Of a stretch of DNA of 6,489 nucleotides, positions 1 to 5,713 are shown piece by piece (position 1 is the first letter of the stretch; each line of letters opens with the position of its first letter). The stretch is from an uncultured Sphingomonas sp. (GTDB lineage Bacteria > Pseudomonadota > Alphaproteobacteria > Sphingomonadales > Sphingomonadaceae), in assembly GCA_946886645.1 (NCBI GenBank), contig CAMPIY010000099.1, positions 1 through 6,489 of the forward strand, in the 5' to 3' direction. A model generated the notes under the pieces. The model had not been told where the DNA came from. It searched no databases and saw only the letters and a list, made by a program, of their open reading frames with translations. The translations under genes were made by a program, and so were the position numbers.

Positions 1-7
1 AGGGGAA
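1..7 (+). promoter_or_regulatory. Ribosome binding site of the parA-like gene
   Basis: AGGGGAA lies four bases before the ATG at 12 and is a good Shine-Dalgarno match. It supports that start. The promoter of the three-gene cluster must lie upstream of the window, so its regulation cannot be judged here. Confidence 0.6.
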
Positions 8-11
8 TAGA

Positions 12-737
12 ATGCGCGTTCTGGCAATGGCATCGCAGAAGGGCGGGTCTGGCAAGACGACCTTGTCCGGTCACCTTGCGGTGCAGGCGCAGCTGGCAGG
101 CGCCGGCCCCGTCTGCCTTATCGACATCGATCCCCAGGGCTCGCTGGCCGACTGGTGGAACGAGCGTTCCGACGACATGCCGGCCTTCGCGCAGACGACC
201 GTCGCTCGGCTCGCCTCTGATCTTGAGGTGCTTCGCCAGCAAGGTTTCCGCCTCGCGGTCATCGACACGCCCCCGGCGATCACCATGGCAATTCAGTCGG
301 TCATCGCGGTGGCAGAGCTCATCGTCATTCCGACCCGTCCCAGCCCGCACGATCTCCGCGCCGTCGGCGCCACGGTCGATCTCTGCGACCGTGCCGGCAA
401 GCCGCTGATCTTCGTCGTCAACGCGGCAACCCCCAAGGCCAAGATCACTTACGAAGCCGCCGTCGCGCTGTCTCAGCACGGCACCGTTGCCCCCGTAACG
501 CTTCACCATCGCACCGACTTCGCCGCCTCGATGATCGACGGCCGGACCGTCATGGAAGTCGATCCGGGCGGCCGCTCCGCTCGCGAAGTGACGGAGCTGT
601 GGGACTATATTTCCGACCGGCTCGAAAAGAATTTCCGCCGTACCGTTTTCGCAGCGCCCAATGCCGCTCCCGGCATCGGTGCCGCCGCCAGCCCGCGTCC
701 AGTCGGTGGCTTCGGCCGCCGGGTGATGGGCCAGTAA
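12..737 (+). CDS. ParA-family (deviant Walker A) ATPase, orphan type
   Basis: A 241-residue cytoplasmic P-loop ATPase of the ParA/MinD superfamily. Such proteins dimerise on ATP, usually bind the nucleoid or membrane non-specifically, and are released when a partner stimulates hydrolysis, so that they position plasmids, chromosomes or protein clusters. The deviant Walker A motif KGGSGKTT is at residues 10-17, with the signature lysine K10 and P-loop K15. LIDIDPQGS at 36-44 carries the conserved Asp (D40), and the Walker B-like VIDTPP is at 83-88 (D85). VIPTRPSPHDL (105-115) and VVNAA (135-139) are typical later ParA segments. Residues about 207-241 form a Gly/Ala/Pro-rich, basic tail ending in GRRVMGQ that lies beyond the usual fold. 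No ParB gene or obvious parS site is adjacent, so this is probably not the chromosome-segregation ParA. The following gene starts 12 bases after the stop, so the two are probably co-transcribed. BcsQ-like or TadZ-like roles are possible alternatives, but no cellulose or pilus genes are visible. Confidence 0.9.
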   Translation: MRVLAMASQKGGSGKTTLSGHLAVQAQLAGAGPVCLIDIDPQGSLADWWNERSDDMPAFAQTTVARLASDLEVLRQQGFRLAVIDTPPAITMAIQSVIAVAELIVIPTRPSPHDLRAVGATVDLCDRAGKPLIFVVNAATPKAKITYEAAVALSQHGTVAPVTLHHRTDFAASMIDGRTVMEVDPGGRSAREVTELWDYISDRLEKNFRRTVFAAPNAAPGIGAAASPRPVGGFGRRVMGQ

Positions 738-741
738 GGAG
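736..741 (+). promoter_or_regulatory. Ribosome binding site that sets the start of the second gene
   Basis: AAGGAG overlaps the parA-like stop codon (TAA 735-737) and stands eight bases before the ATG at 750, which is ideal spacing. The in-frame GTG at 741 overlaps the Shine-Dalgarno itself and so cannot be served by it. This argues for ATG 750 and for translation coupled to the upstream gene. Confidence 0.65.
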
Positions 742-749
742 TGAGCGCG

Positions 750-1466
750 ATGGGAGAACCCAAGGCATTCGCGTCGCTCTCTTCGGGCTTGCTTGCCCGC
801 AAGGGCGCCGCCCGTCCGGCGATGAAGCCCCAGGGCTTTGGACAGATGGGGGGCGGCAACCTCGACGATCTCGGCTGGAATGACATGGGCTTCGAGGCGC
901 CGAAGCCGGCGTTGGCGCCGGTTCGCGACGAGAATCACGATGCGTTCGGCGAGGAATTGCCCGACCATCCGCTGCGCAACCCGATTGCGGCGCTGACGCC
1001 AATCGCTTCGCCGGTCCATGACCAGCAGGCGGAGATCGCCGAGCGCTTTGGCGCTCAGGACGAGGAGGACGGCGAGGAAGGCGAGGACGAGAACGGCGAA
1101 TATGTCGACGAGACCGCCGAGCTCTGCGATCCGGAAGAAGCTGAAGCCGCCGCCGAAGCGGTTGCAGAGTCGCAATCGGCAGCTGTCCTGACCATTCCGG
1201 TCCGTGCCGTGGTGCCGGAGCCGGAGCCCGTCGCTGCCCCTGTACGTCCGCGCCGCCCGCGCGCCGCTCCGGGAAGCAAGGGCAAGGCCGCCTTCACGCT
1301 GCGCCTCGATCCGTCGCGCCATCTCAAGCTGCGTCTGGCCTGTGCCGTCGGCGGCCGCTCGGCCCAGCAATTGGTGACCGACGCGCTCGACCGGTTGCTC
1401 AGCGAGATGCCCGAGCTGGATTCGATGGCGGAGCGCGCACCGGCGAAGAAGCGCGCCGAGGGCTGA
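750..1466 (+). CDS. Uncharacterised ParA-linked protein with acidic middle and RHH-like C-terminus
   Basis: I do not recognise a named family for this 238-residue protein. Three regions can be seen. The N-terminus (residues 6-28) reads FASLSSGLLARKG followed by RPAMKPQ, a basic segment (R17, K18, R22, K26). The middle is low in complexity, with a strongly acidic run at about 103-140 rich in DEE and EDE, then a Pro/Val/Arg-rich linker at 150-178. The C-terminus (179-218) is a strand-like AFTLRL, a helix starting SRHLKLRLA, a GGRS turn and a second helix QQLVTDALDRLL, which is the order expected of a ribbon-helix-helix (MetJ/Arc-like) fold. If that is right, it would dimerise and might bind DNA, as ParG and ParA-associated RHH partners do. 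It sits between the ParA-like ATPase gene and the SPOR lipoprotein gene. The likely role is partner or adaptor of the ATPase; this is inferred from position and fold only. The start is ATG 750 because of the AAGGAG at 736-741. Confidence 0.8.
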   Translation: MGEPKAFASLSSGLLARKGAARPAMKPQGFGQMGGGNLDDLGWNDMGFEAPKPALAPVRDENHDAFGEELPDHPLRNPIAALTPIASPVHDQQAEIAERFGAQDEEDGEEGEDENGEYVDETAELCDPEEAEAAAEAVAESQSAAVLTIPVRAVVPEPEPVAAPVRPRRPRAAPGSKGKAAFTLRLDPSRHLKLRLACAVGGRSAQQLVTDALDRLLSEMPELDSMAERAPAKKRAEG

Positions 1467-1474
1467 ACGAACAA

Positions 1475-1481
1475 AGGGGAA
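1475..1481 (+). promoter_or_regulatory. Ribosome binding site of the SPOR lipoprotein gene
   Basis: AGGGGAA, the same seven bases as the site before the parA-like gene, lies in the 20-base gap between genes two and three, five bases before ATG 1487. The gap has no room for a normal promoter and supports one transcript for the three genes. Confidence 0.55.
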
Positions 1482-1486
1482 GTGTC

Positions 1487-2857
1487 ATGACCAAGCCGAA
1501 CCGTCTCGGAGCCGCGCTCACCGCCGTTTCGCTACTGGCGATCGTCACGGCCTGCGCCGGACCGGGTTCGTCGGGGCCACGAAGCGCCTCGATCTTCGGC
1601 GGCAAGGTCGACTCATCCAACATCGGCCTCGCGACACGAGCCCAGGCTGCGTTGGCTGCAAACGATCTGCAAACGGCCGTTTCGCTGGCCGAACAGGCTG
1701 TCGAGAACAGTCCCCGCGATGCGGGGTTCCGTGCCCTCCTCGGCAACAGCTATCTCGCCTCGGGCCGTTATGCCTCGGCGGAGTCGGCTTACCGGGACTC
1801 GTTGAGCCTCGTGGCGACTCAGCCGCAGATCGTCCTTAAGCTGGCACTGGTCCAGATTGCCCAGGGCAAGAATGACGAAGCGAAGGGCCTGCTGGCCATG
1901 GCGCAGTCGATCCTGGACCCGGCGGACACCGGTTTGGCGCTTGCTCTCGCCGGTGACCCGCAGTCGGCAGTCGCCGTGCTGGAGCCGGCAGCCCGGGCGA
2001 TCGGCGCGGATTCTCGCGTCCGGCAGAATTTGGCGCTGGCCTATGCCTTTGCCGGCAATTGGGAACAGGCCCGCATCGTCGCGGCGCAGGACGTCCCGGG
2101 CGATCAGCTGGACGGGCGCATGCAGCAGTGGATGGCGCTGGCAAAGCCCGTCCGCGCGTCGGACCAGGTCGCCGCTTTCATCGGCATCCAGCCGGCGGCG
2201 GGCGACCCGGGCCAGCCGATCCGCCTCGCGCTCAACAAGGACGACGCGACGCGTCAGGCCGCGGCCCAGCCGGCCGAGGTTCCGCAGGCCGTCGAGGCGC
2301 CGTCCGCGGTTGCCACCGTCGATCTTCCCCCGGCGCCGGTGGCAGAGCCCGTTGCAGTGGCTGCTGCCGAGCCCATGCCCGCACCCTTGCCGGAACCGGT
2401 GGCGGCTCCGGAGCCGGCGCCCGTCGCGGTCGCAGCCTATCAGCCTGCGCCGGTCGACGTCGCAGAGGCTTCTCCGTCCCCGATCCGTCAGGTCCGTCCG
2501 GCCCTGTCGCCGGCCGCGGTTCGCCTTGCCGAGCCGGTTGCCAAGCTGCGCCGCGCCGCGATCGCCAAGCCCCACGGCAAGAGCCGCGCCGTCGTCCAGC
2601 TAGGCGCCTTCTCGTCGCGCGACCGCGTCGAGGTGGCGTGGAACCGTGCCTCCAGCAAATATGCCGCACTGCGCGGCTACACGCCGGTCAGCGCCCGCTT
2701 TGCCAGCGCCAACGGCACGGTTTACCGCCTGTCGGTGAAGGGCTTCGACAGCGACCGCGATGCGCGGCTGCTGTGCGAATCGCTCAAGCGTTCGGGCCGC
2801 GCCTGCTTCGTTCGCGCCGTGTCGGGCGACGCGCCGGTCCAGTTCGCCTCGCGCTAA
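1487..2857 (+). CDS. TPR- and SPOR-domain lipoprotein
   Basis: A 456-residue envelope protein. The N-terminus has basic residues (K3, R6), a hydrophobic stretch (7-22) and the lipobox VTAC with lipidated Cys at 23, so it should be exported by Sec, lipidated and anchored in a membrane facing the periplasm, probably the outer membrane. Residues about 45-200 are helical TPR-type repeats, such as AQAALAANDLQTAVSLAEQA and ALLGNSYLASGRYASAESAY, which usually mediate protein binding. A long Pro/Ala/Val-rich spacer (about 255-365) could span the periplasm. The C-terminus (about 366-446) is a SPOR domain: VVQLGAFSSRDRVEVAW opens it, VYRLSVKGFDS is the central strand, and LLCESLKRSGRACFV closes it. SPOR domains bind glycan strands lacking stem peptides, which are found at division septa. 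C430 and C440 are placed like the cysteine pair seen in many SPOR domains. It is the last gene of the cluster and ends three bases from the convergent pyrB stop. Confidence 0.92.
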   Translation: MTKPNRLGAALTAVSLLAIVTACAGPGSSGPRSASIFGGKVDSSNIGLATRAQAALAANDLQTAVSLAEQAVENSPRDAGFRALLGNSYLASGRYASAESAYRDSLSLVATQPQIVLKLALVQIAQGKNDEAKGLLAMAQSILDPADTGLALALAGDPQSAVAVLEPAARAIGADSRVRQNLALAYAFAGNWEQARIVAAQDVPGDQLDGRMQQWMALAKPVRASDQVAAFIGIQPAAGDPGQPIRLALNKDDATRQAAAQPAEVPQAVEAPSAVATVDLPPAPVAEPVAVAAAEPMPAPLPEPVAAPEPAPVAVAAYQPAPVDVAEASPSPIRQVRPALSPAAVRLAEPVAKLRRAAIAKPHGKSRAVVQLGAFSSRDRVEVAWNRASSKYAALRGYTPVSARFASANGTVYRLSVKGFDSDRDARLLCESLKRSGRACFVRAVSGDAPVQFASR

Positions 2858-2860
2858 GGC

Positions 2861-3757
2861 TCAGCCGACCCTCTCGGCCGTCAGCAGGTCGAGACAGGCC
2901 ATCCTGACCGCCACGCCCATTTCCACCTGCCGCACGATCAGCGAGCGGGTGGGGTGGTCGGCGAGCGATCCCTCGATTTCGACGCCGCGATTGATCGGGC
3001 CGGGGTGCATCACCACCGCCTCGGGCGCCGCCCTCGCAAATCGGGCCTCGGTCAGGCCGTAGCGTTCGAGAAATTCTCCGGGTGCATCGCCAAAATCGTC
3101 GGCCAGGCGCTCGCGCTGGACGCGGAGCATCATGACCACGTCGGCGCTCTCGACCGCTTCGTCGACGGTCGTGCCATTGATGTCGTCCGGAAGGAGCGAA
3201 GGCGGCCCCGCAAACCTCAGCTCCGCTCCCAACCGCTTGAGGAGCAGGGCGTTCGAGCGGGCAACACGGCTGTGCTTCAGGTCGCCGCAAATCGCCACCT
3301 TCAGCCCCTCGACCCGGCCGAAATGCTGGCGGATCGTCGCCGCATCCAGCAGCGCCTGGGTCGGATGCTCGCCCGTCCCGTCGCCGGCATTGATCACCGG
3401 GCAATCCATGATCGTCGCGACATCGGCGGGCGCCCCGCTCGTGCCATGGCGGATCACCAGCGCGTCGGGGCGCATCGCGTTGAGCGTCCGCGCCGTATCC
3501 TCCAGCGTTTCCCCCTTCTTGATCGAGCTATGCTCGACCTGCATCGTCACGACCTGCGCGCCGAGGCGGTTGGCGGCGATTTCGAAGCTCAGCAGCGTGC
3601 GCGTCGAATTTTCAAAGAAGGCGTTGACGATCGTCAGGCCGTCGAGCCGGTGATCGTTGCGCCGGGGCTGGCGATTATAGGCGAACCAGCGCTCGCCCTC
3701 GTCGAGGATGGCCTTGATCTGCTCGTCGCTCAGGTCGTCGATGGAAAGAAGATGCAT
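2861..3757 (-). CDS. pyrB: Aspartate carbamoyltransferase catalytic subunit
   Basis: Catalyses carbamoyl phosphate plus L-aspartate to N-carbamoyl-L-aspartate, the first committed step of pyrimidine synthesis, in the cytoplasm. The 298-residue length is slightly below the usual 305-320. The carbamoyl-phosphate site is FFENSTRT (47-54). The SSIKKGET loop (77-84) holds K81, which by alignment is the lysine donated across the trimer interface. VIRHG (101-105), EHPTQALLD (130-138) and HSRVARS (162-168) follow. The aspartate domain has LRVQRER (211-217) and HPGPINRG (251-258). All catalytic residues I can align to E. coli PyrB are present (R54, K84, R105, H134, R167, R229 and Q231 in that numbering). 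ATG 3757 is the first possible start: the ruvX stop codon lies in the same frame just 15 bases upstream. The Shine-Dalgarno is weak, suggesting coupling to ruvX. No pyrI is visible, and no pyrC follows. Confidence 0.97.
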   Translation of the reverse strand: MHLLSIDDLSDEQIKAILDEGERWFAYNRQPRRNDHRLDGLTIVNAFFENSTRTLLSFEIAANRLGAQVVTMQVEHSSIKKGETLEDTARTLNAMRPDALVIRHGTSGAPADVATIMDCPVINAGDGTGEHPTQALLDAATIRQHFGRVEGLKVAICGDLKHSRVARSNALLLKRLGAELRFAGPPSLLPDDINGTTVDEAVESADVVMMLRVQRERLADDFGDAPGEFLERYGLTEARFARAAPEAVVMHPGPINRGVEIEGSLADHPTRSLIVRQVEMGVAVRMACLDLLTAERVG

Positions 3758-3769
3758 TAAAATCGCGCC

Positions 3770-4240
3770 CTAGCCCGAAGGCGGCAAATTGACCAGCGCG
3801 TCGATCGCGCCTTGGAGGATATGCGCGGCCGCATGGGCATCGACCTTTTCCGCCCGCTTGGCCCGGCTCATGTCCGCCTCGATCATCGCCCGCTCGACCG
3901 CGACGGTCGACCAGCGCTCGTCCCACAGAAGGATGGGAAGGGCGAGGGGCGCGAGGTTGCGAGCAAAGGCGCGGACCGACTGGGTGCGCGGGGAATCGGT
4001 GCCGTCGAGGTTGAGCGGGAGGCCGACCACCAGCCCGACGATGCCGTGCTTCGCGATAAAGGCTTTCAGTCTCTCTAAATCGGCGGTGAACTTGGCGCGG
4101 CGGATAGTCTCCGCGGGGGTCGCGAAGCTCCAGCTTGCGTCGCAGGTTGCCAAGCCGATCGTCTTGGTCCCGACATCGAGGCCAAGCAGCCGCCCATGCG
4201 GCGCCAAGGCGGCGAATTCGGCGGCGCTGGCTGTGATCAC
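3770..4240 (-). CDS. ruvX: RuvX/YqgF family, putative pre-16S rRNA nuclease
   Basis: A 156-residue RNase H-fold protein of the YqgF family. It was long annotated as a Holliday junction resolvase; in E. coli it is linked to 5' maturation of 16S r[17 protein letters not shown] (18-31) carries the first catalytic Asp (D22). [19 protein letters not shown] (71-89) is the family signature. [13 protein letters not shown] (104-116) supplies D107/E108, and [12 protein letters not shown] (132-143) supplies D134. The length matches the family (about 140-160). I chose GTG 4240 because it overlaps the TGA of the upstream DUF3089 gene as GTGA, a normal coupled start. An in-frame GTG at 4252 is possible but less likely. 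The open frame continues upstream to 4702, but that part lies inside the hydrolase gene and has no RuvX similarity. pyrB starts 12 bases after the stop. Confidence 0.93.
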   Translation of the reverse strand: MITASAAEFAALAPHGRLLGLDVGTKTIGLATCDASWSFATPAETIRRAKFTADLERLKAFIAKHGIVGLVVGLPLNLDGTDSPRTQSVRAFARNLAPLALPILLWDERWSTVAVERAMIEADMSRAKRAEKVDAHAAAHILQGAIDALVNLPPSG

Positions 4241-5346
4241 CGCGCCCGCCACGCCGCCAGCCTCCGCTCCGCATCGGCGCGGATCGATCGCCAGAACAGG
4301 GCATAGTCGTACACATGGTAGTTGTTGCCCGGCAGCACGTAGGGGCCAAGGTTGGGCACGTCTCCGTCGATGGTCAGGAAGCCCTTTTCGCAGCGCGCGC
4401 CGATTTTGCCGGGCTCCAGCGTTGCCGTCGCGAATTCGCCGCTCGGAACCAGTGTCCCAAGGTTCGCAGATGCAGGGGCGCTGCTGCCGACGGTCCCGGT
4501 CAGCGGATTGACGCATACCATGTCCGCCCGCTTCCGCTCGATACCGGTCGGACCCTTCGTTCCCTTCCAGGCATCGAGGATGAGGTCCGGATTGGCCGGT
4601 TCCGCAAAGCTCTGCCAGGACAGGATGCAACCGATCTCGTCGTTTCGTTTGCAGGTTGTCAGCCGCATGGCGGGAAGGTCGGCGGTCGCGGAGAGTGGCC
4701 ATCCAACGACATAGGCCGCCACCAGCCGTCCCTTGAGCGCCTGACTGCGATCGGCCAGCAGCCGGGACAGATGAAGCGCCCCTTGGCTATGGCCCGCGAG
4801 AATGATGGGCTTGTCCGCCGGTTGCGCGGCAAGGAAAGCGTCGAACGCAGCCAGCACATCGCGATAGGCAAGGTCGAGCGCCCTGGAAGCATCCTCGCTC
4901 TTGAGCAGGAACGCACCGAACGCTGCCTGCCGATAGTGCGGAGCCCAGATATCGGACACGGAATTAAAGGCGCTCGCCTGGCTCTGGACGAACAGGCGGA
5001 CCCTGGCTCCGGCATCGCCATCCGGATTGAGCGGAGCGTTCCAGCGGTCGCGGCGAAGATAGGTCGTCGGATGGATGTAAAAGGTCGCAGCGGGTTGAGC
5101 GACCTTCGTCGAAATTACGCCTTCCGGAACCCAGTCCGAGGGATTGTCGGCCAATCCCGGCCTGGCTAGCCAACTTGAATCGGCCGAATAATCCGGCCCG
5201 CTGGCCTTTGCCGGCTCCTGATAATGCCCGACCGGCGTCGCCTGCTTCAGCAAGACCCGGTCGCCGAACTGAAACAGGGCAAACGCCCCCGCCACGGAAA
5301 GCAGAATAAGAACGAAGACGAGGATCAGGAAACGGCGGGCGCACAT
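4237..5346 (-). CDS. DUF3089 alpha/beta-hydrolase, membrane-anchored
   Basis: A 369-residue protein that I recognise as the DUF3089 type of alpha/beta-hydrolase; no substrate is known to me. An N-terminal hydrophobic segment (about 6-24, after MCARR) is an uncleaved signal anchor or signal peptide, so the catalytic part should face the periplasm. FYIHPTTYL (89-97) is a typical early segment. The nucleophile elbow GHSQG is at 185-189 (Ser187). VGWPLS (214-219) follows, and [12 protein letters not shown] (341-352) supplies a likely catalytic His344. The acid residue is not certain; D254 and D258 are candidates. Cysteines 232/240 and 278/319 could form disulfides, which fits an exported protein. 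The start ATG 5346 has only a weak Shine-Dalgarno. It is the first gene of the minus-strand run and overlaps ruvX by four bases. It could act as an esterase or lipase-like enzyme; its presence beside ruvX and pyrB does not reveal the substrate. Confidence 0.88.
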   Translation of the reverse strand: MCARRFLILVFVLILLSVAGAFALFQFGDRVLLKQATPVGHYQEPAKASGPDYSADSSWLARPGLADNPSDWVPEGVISTKVAQPAATFYIHPTTYLRRDRWNAPLNPDGDAGARVRLFVQSQASAFNSVSDIWAPHYRQAAFGAFLLKSEDASRALDLAYRDVLAAFDAFLAAQPADKPIILAGHSQGALHLSRLLADRSQALKGRLVAAYVVGWPLSATADLPAMRLTTCKRNDEIGCILSWQSFAEPANPDLILDAWKGTKGPTGIERKRADMVCVNPLTGTVGSSAPASANLGTLVPSGEFATATLEPGKIGARCEKGFLTIDGDVPNLGPYVLPGNNYHVYDYALFWRSIRADAERRLAAWRAR

Positions 5347-5425
5347 GGGCGCCTGCGCTTAAAGGCCGAGTTGCTGCACCGCAACTCGCTTGAAGGCGAC
5401 CGACCGCCCCGCTATCGGGCCTGCC
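5347..5425. promoter_or_regulatory. Divergent intergenic region between the hydrolase gene and gatC
   Basis: These 79 bases must hold the promoters for both the minus-strand run and gatCA unless those are driven from further away. On the plus strand, TTGAAG (5390-5395) and CTATCG (5412-5417), 16 bases apart, resemble an alphaproteobacterial sigma-70 promoter; transcription would then begin at about 5424-5426, almost at the gatC ATG. On the minus strand, TTGCGG (revcomp of 5380-5385) followed by a TTAAGC-like element (near 5358-5363) is a weak candidate. These are readings by eye. Confidence 0.35.
5367..5388. repeat. Perfect 8-bp inverted repeat (hairpin or operator)
   Basis: The arms CGAGTTGC (5367-5374) and GCAACTCG (5381-5388) are exact reverse complements around a six-base loop, TGCACC. 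No T-run follows on either strand, so an intrinsic terminator is unlikely. It lies 20 bases before the hydrolase ATG and 37 bases before the gatC ATG, where it could be an operator or a hairpin in the 5' leader of the minus-strand transcript. Confidence 0.55.
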
Positions 5426-5713
5426 ATGTCCGTGAATGCAGATCAGGTGCGGCACGTCGCAAAGCTCGCCCGCATCGCCATGAGCGATGCCGAGGTCGAG
5501 GCGATGGTGCCCGAATTCAACAATATCCTCGGCTGGGTCGAGCAGCTGGGCGAGGTCGACACCGACGGCGTCGAGCCGCTGACCGCCGTCATCGACAACC
5601 GCCTCCGCCTTCGCGACGATGTCGTGAACGACGGCAATATCCGCGACGCGGTCCTCAAGAATGCCCCCGATGCGCAGCATGGCTTTTTCGCGGTTCCGAA
5701 GGTGATCGAATAG
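5426..5713 (+). CDS. gatC: Asp/Glu-tRNA amidotransferase subunit C
   Basis: The small subunit of the GatCAB complex, which converts Glu-tRNA(Gln) and/or Asp-tRNA(Asn) to the amidated forms in bacteria that lack the matching synthetase. GatC wraps around GatA and helps it fold. The 95 residues match the family length. [13 protein letters not shown] (8-20) is the N-terminal signature, then [12 protein letters not shown] in the middle, VEPLTAV, and a C-terminus with LRDDVV and [11 protein letters not shown]. The start is ATG 5426, because the frame before it, open back to a TTG at 5390, adds 12 residues foreign to GatC and covers the probable promoter. No strong Shine-Dalgarno is present. The stop overlaps the gatA start by one base. 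Confidence 0.95.
   Translation: MSVNADQVRHVAKLARIAMSDAEVEAMVPEFNNILGWVEQLGEVDTDGVEPLTAVIDNRLRLRDDVVNDGNIRDAVLKNAPDAQHGFFAVPKVIE
5699..5705 (+). promoter_or_regulatory. Ribosome binding site of gatA inside the gatC end
   Basis: AAGGTGA, within the last codons of gatC, lies seven bases before GTG 5713. It decides for this GTG start, which shares its G with the gatC stop (TAGTG). Confidence 0.55.

Noticed and set aside
741..749. GTG 741 as start of the second gene
   Set aside because: It overlaps the Shine-Dalgarno AAGGAG; ATG 750 has ideal spacing.
1060..1120. Repetitive GAG/GAC stretch as a tandem repeat array
   Set aside because: It is low-complexity coding for an acidic region with no fixed repeat unit.
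1613..2575. A long minus-strand open frame (320 codons) opposite the SPOR lipoprotein gene
   Set aside because: Its translation is Arg/Gly-rich with no recognisable domain, as expected from the antisense frame of a high-GC gene. The plus-strand gene has a lipobox, TPR repeats and a SPOR domain.
2864..2878. GCCGA/TCGGC repeat as an intrinsic terminator
   Set aside because: The stem is only five base pairs, there is no T-run, and it lies inside pyrB coding sequence.
2059..2907. A plus-strand open frame of 282 codons in another frame of the lipoprotein gene
   Set aside because: Its composition is Arg/Gly/Ala-rich without motifs, and it overlaps a well-supported gene over nearly its full length.
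2954..3760. Plus-strand open frame of 268 codons opposite pyrB
   Set aside because: It is a shadow of pyrB, which carries all catalytic motifs. The translation has no recognisable family.
4241..4702. N-terminal extension of RuvX by about 154 residues
   Set aside because: It would lie wholly inside the hydrolase gene in another frame and shows no RuvX or other domain; the GTG at 4240 gives the normal family length.
4315..5169. Plus-strand open frame of 284 codons opposite the DUF3089 gene
   Set aside because: Antisense shadow; the minus-strand frame has a signal anchor, GHSQG and a C-terminal His.
5390..5425. TTG 5390 as start of gatC
   Set aside because: It adds residues not found in GatC, has no ribosome binding site and covers the likely promoter.
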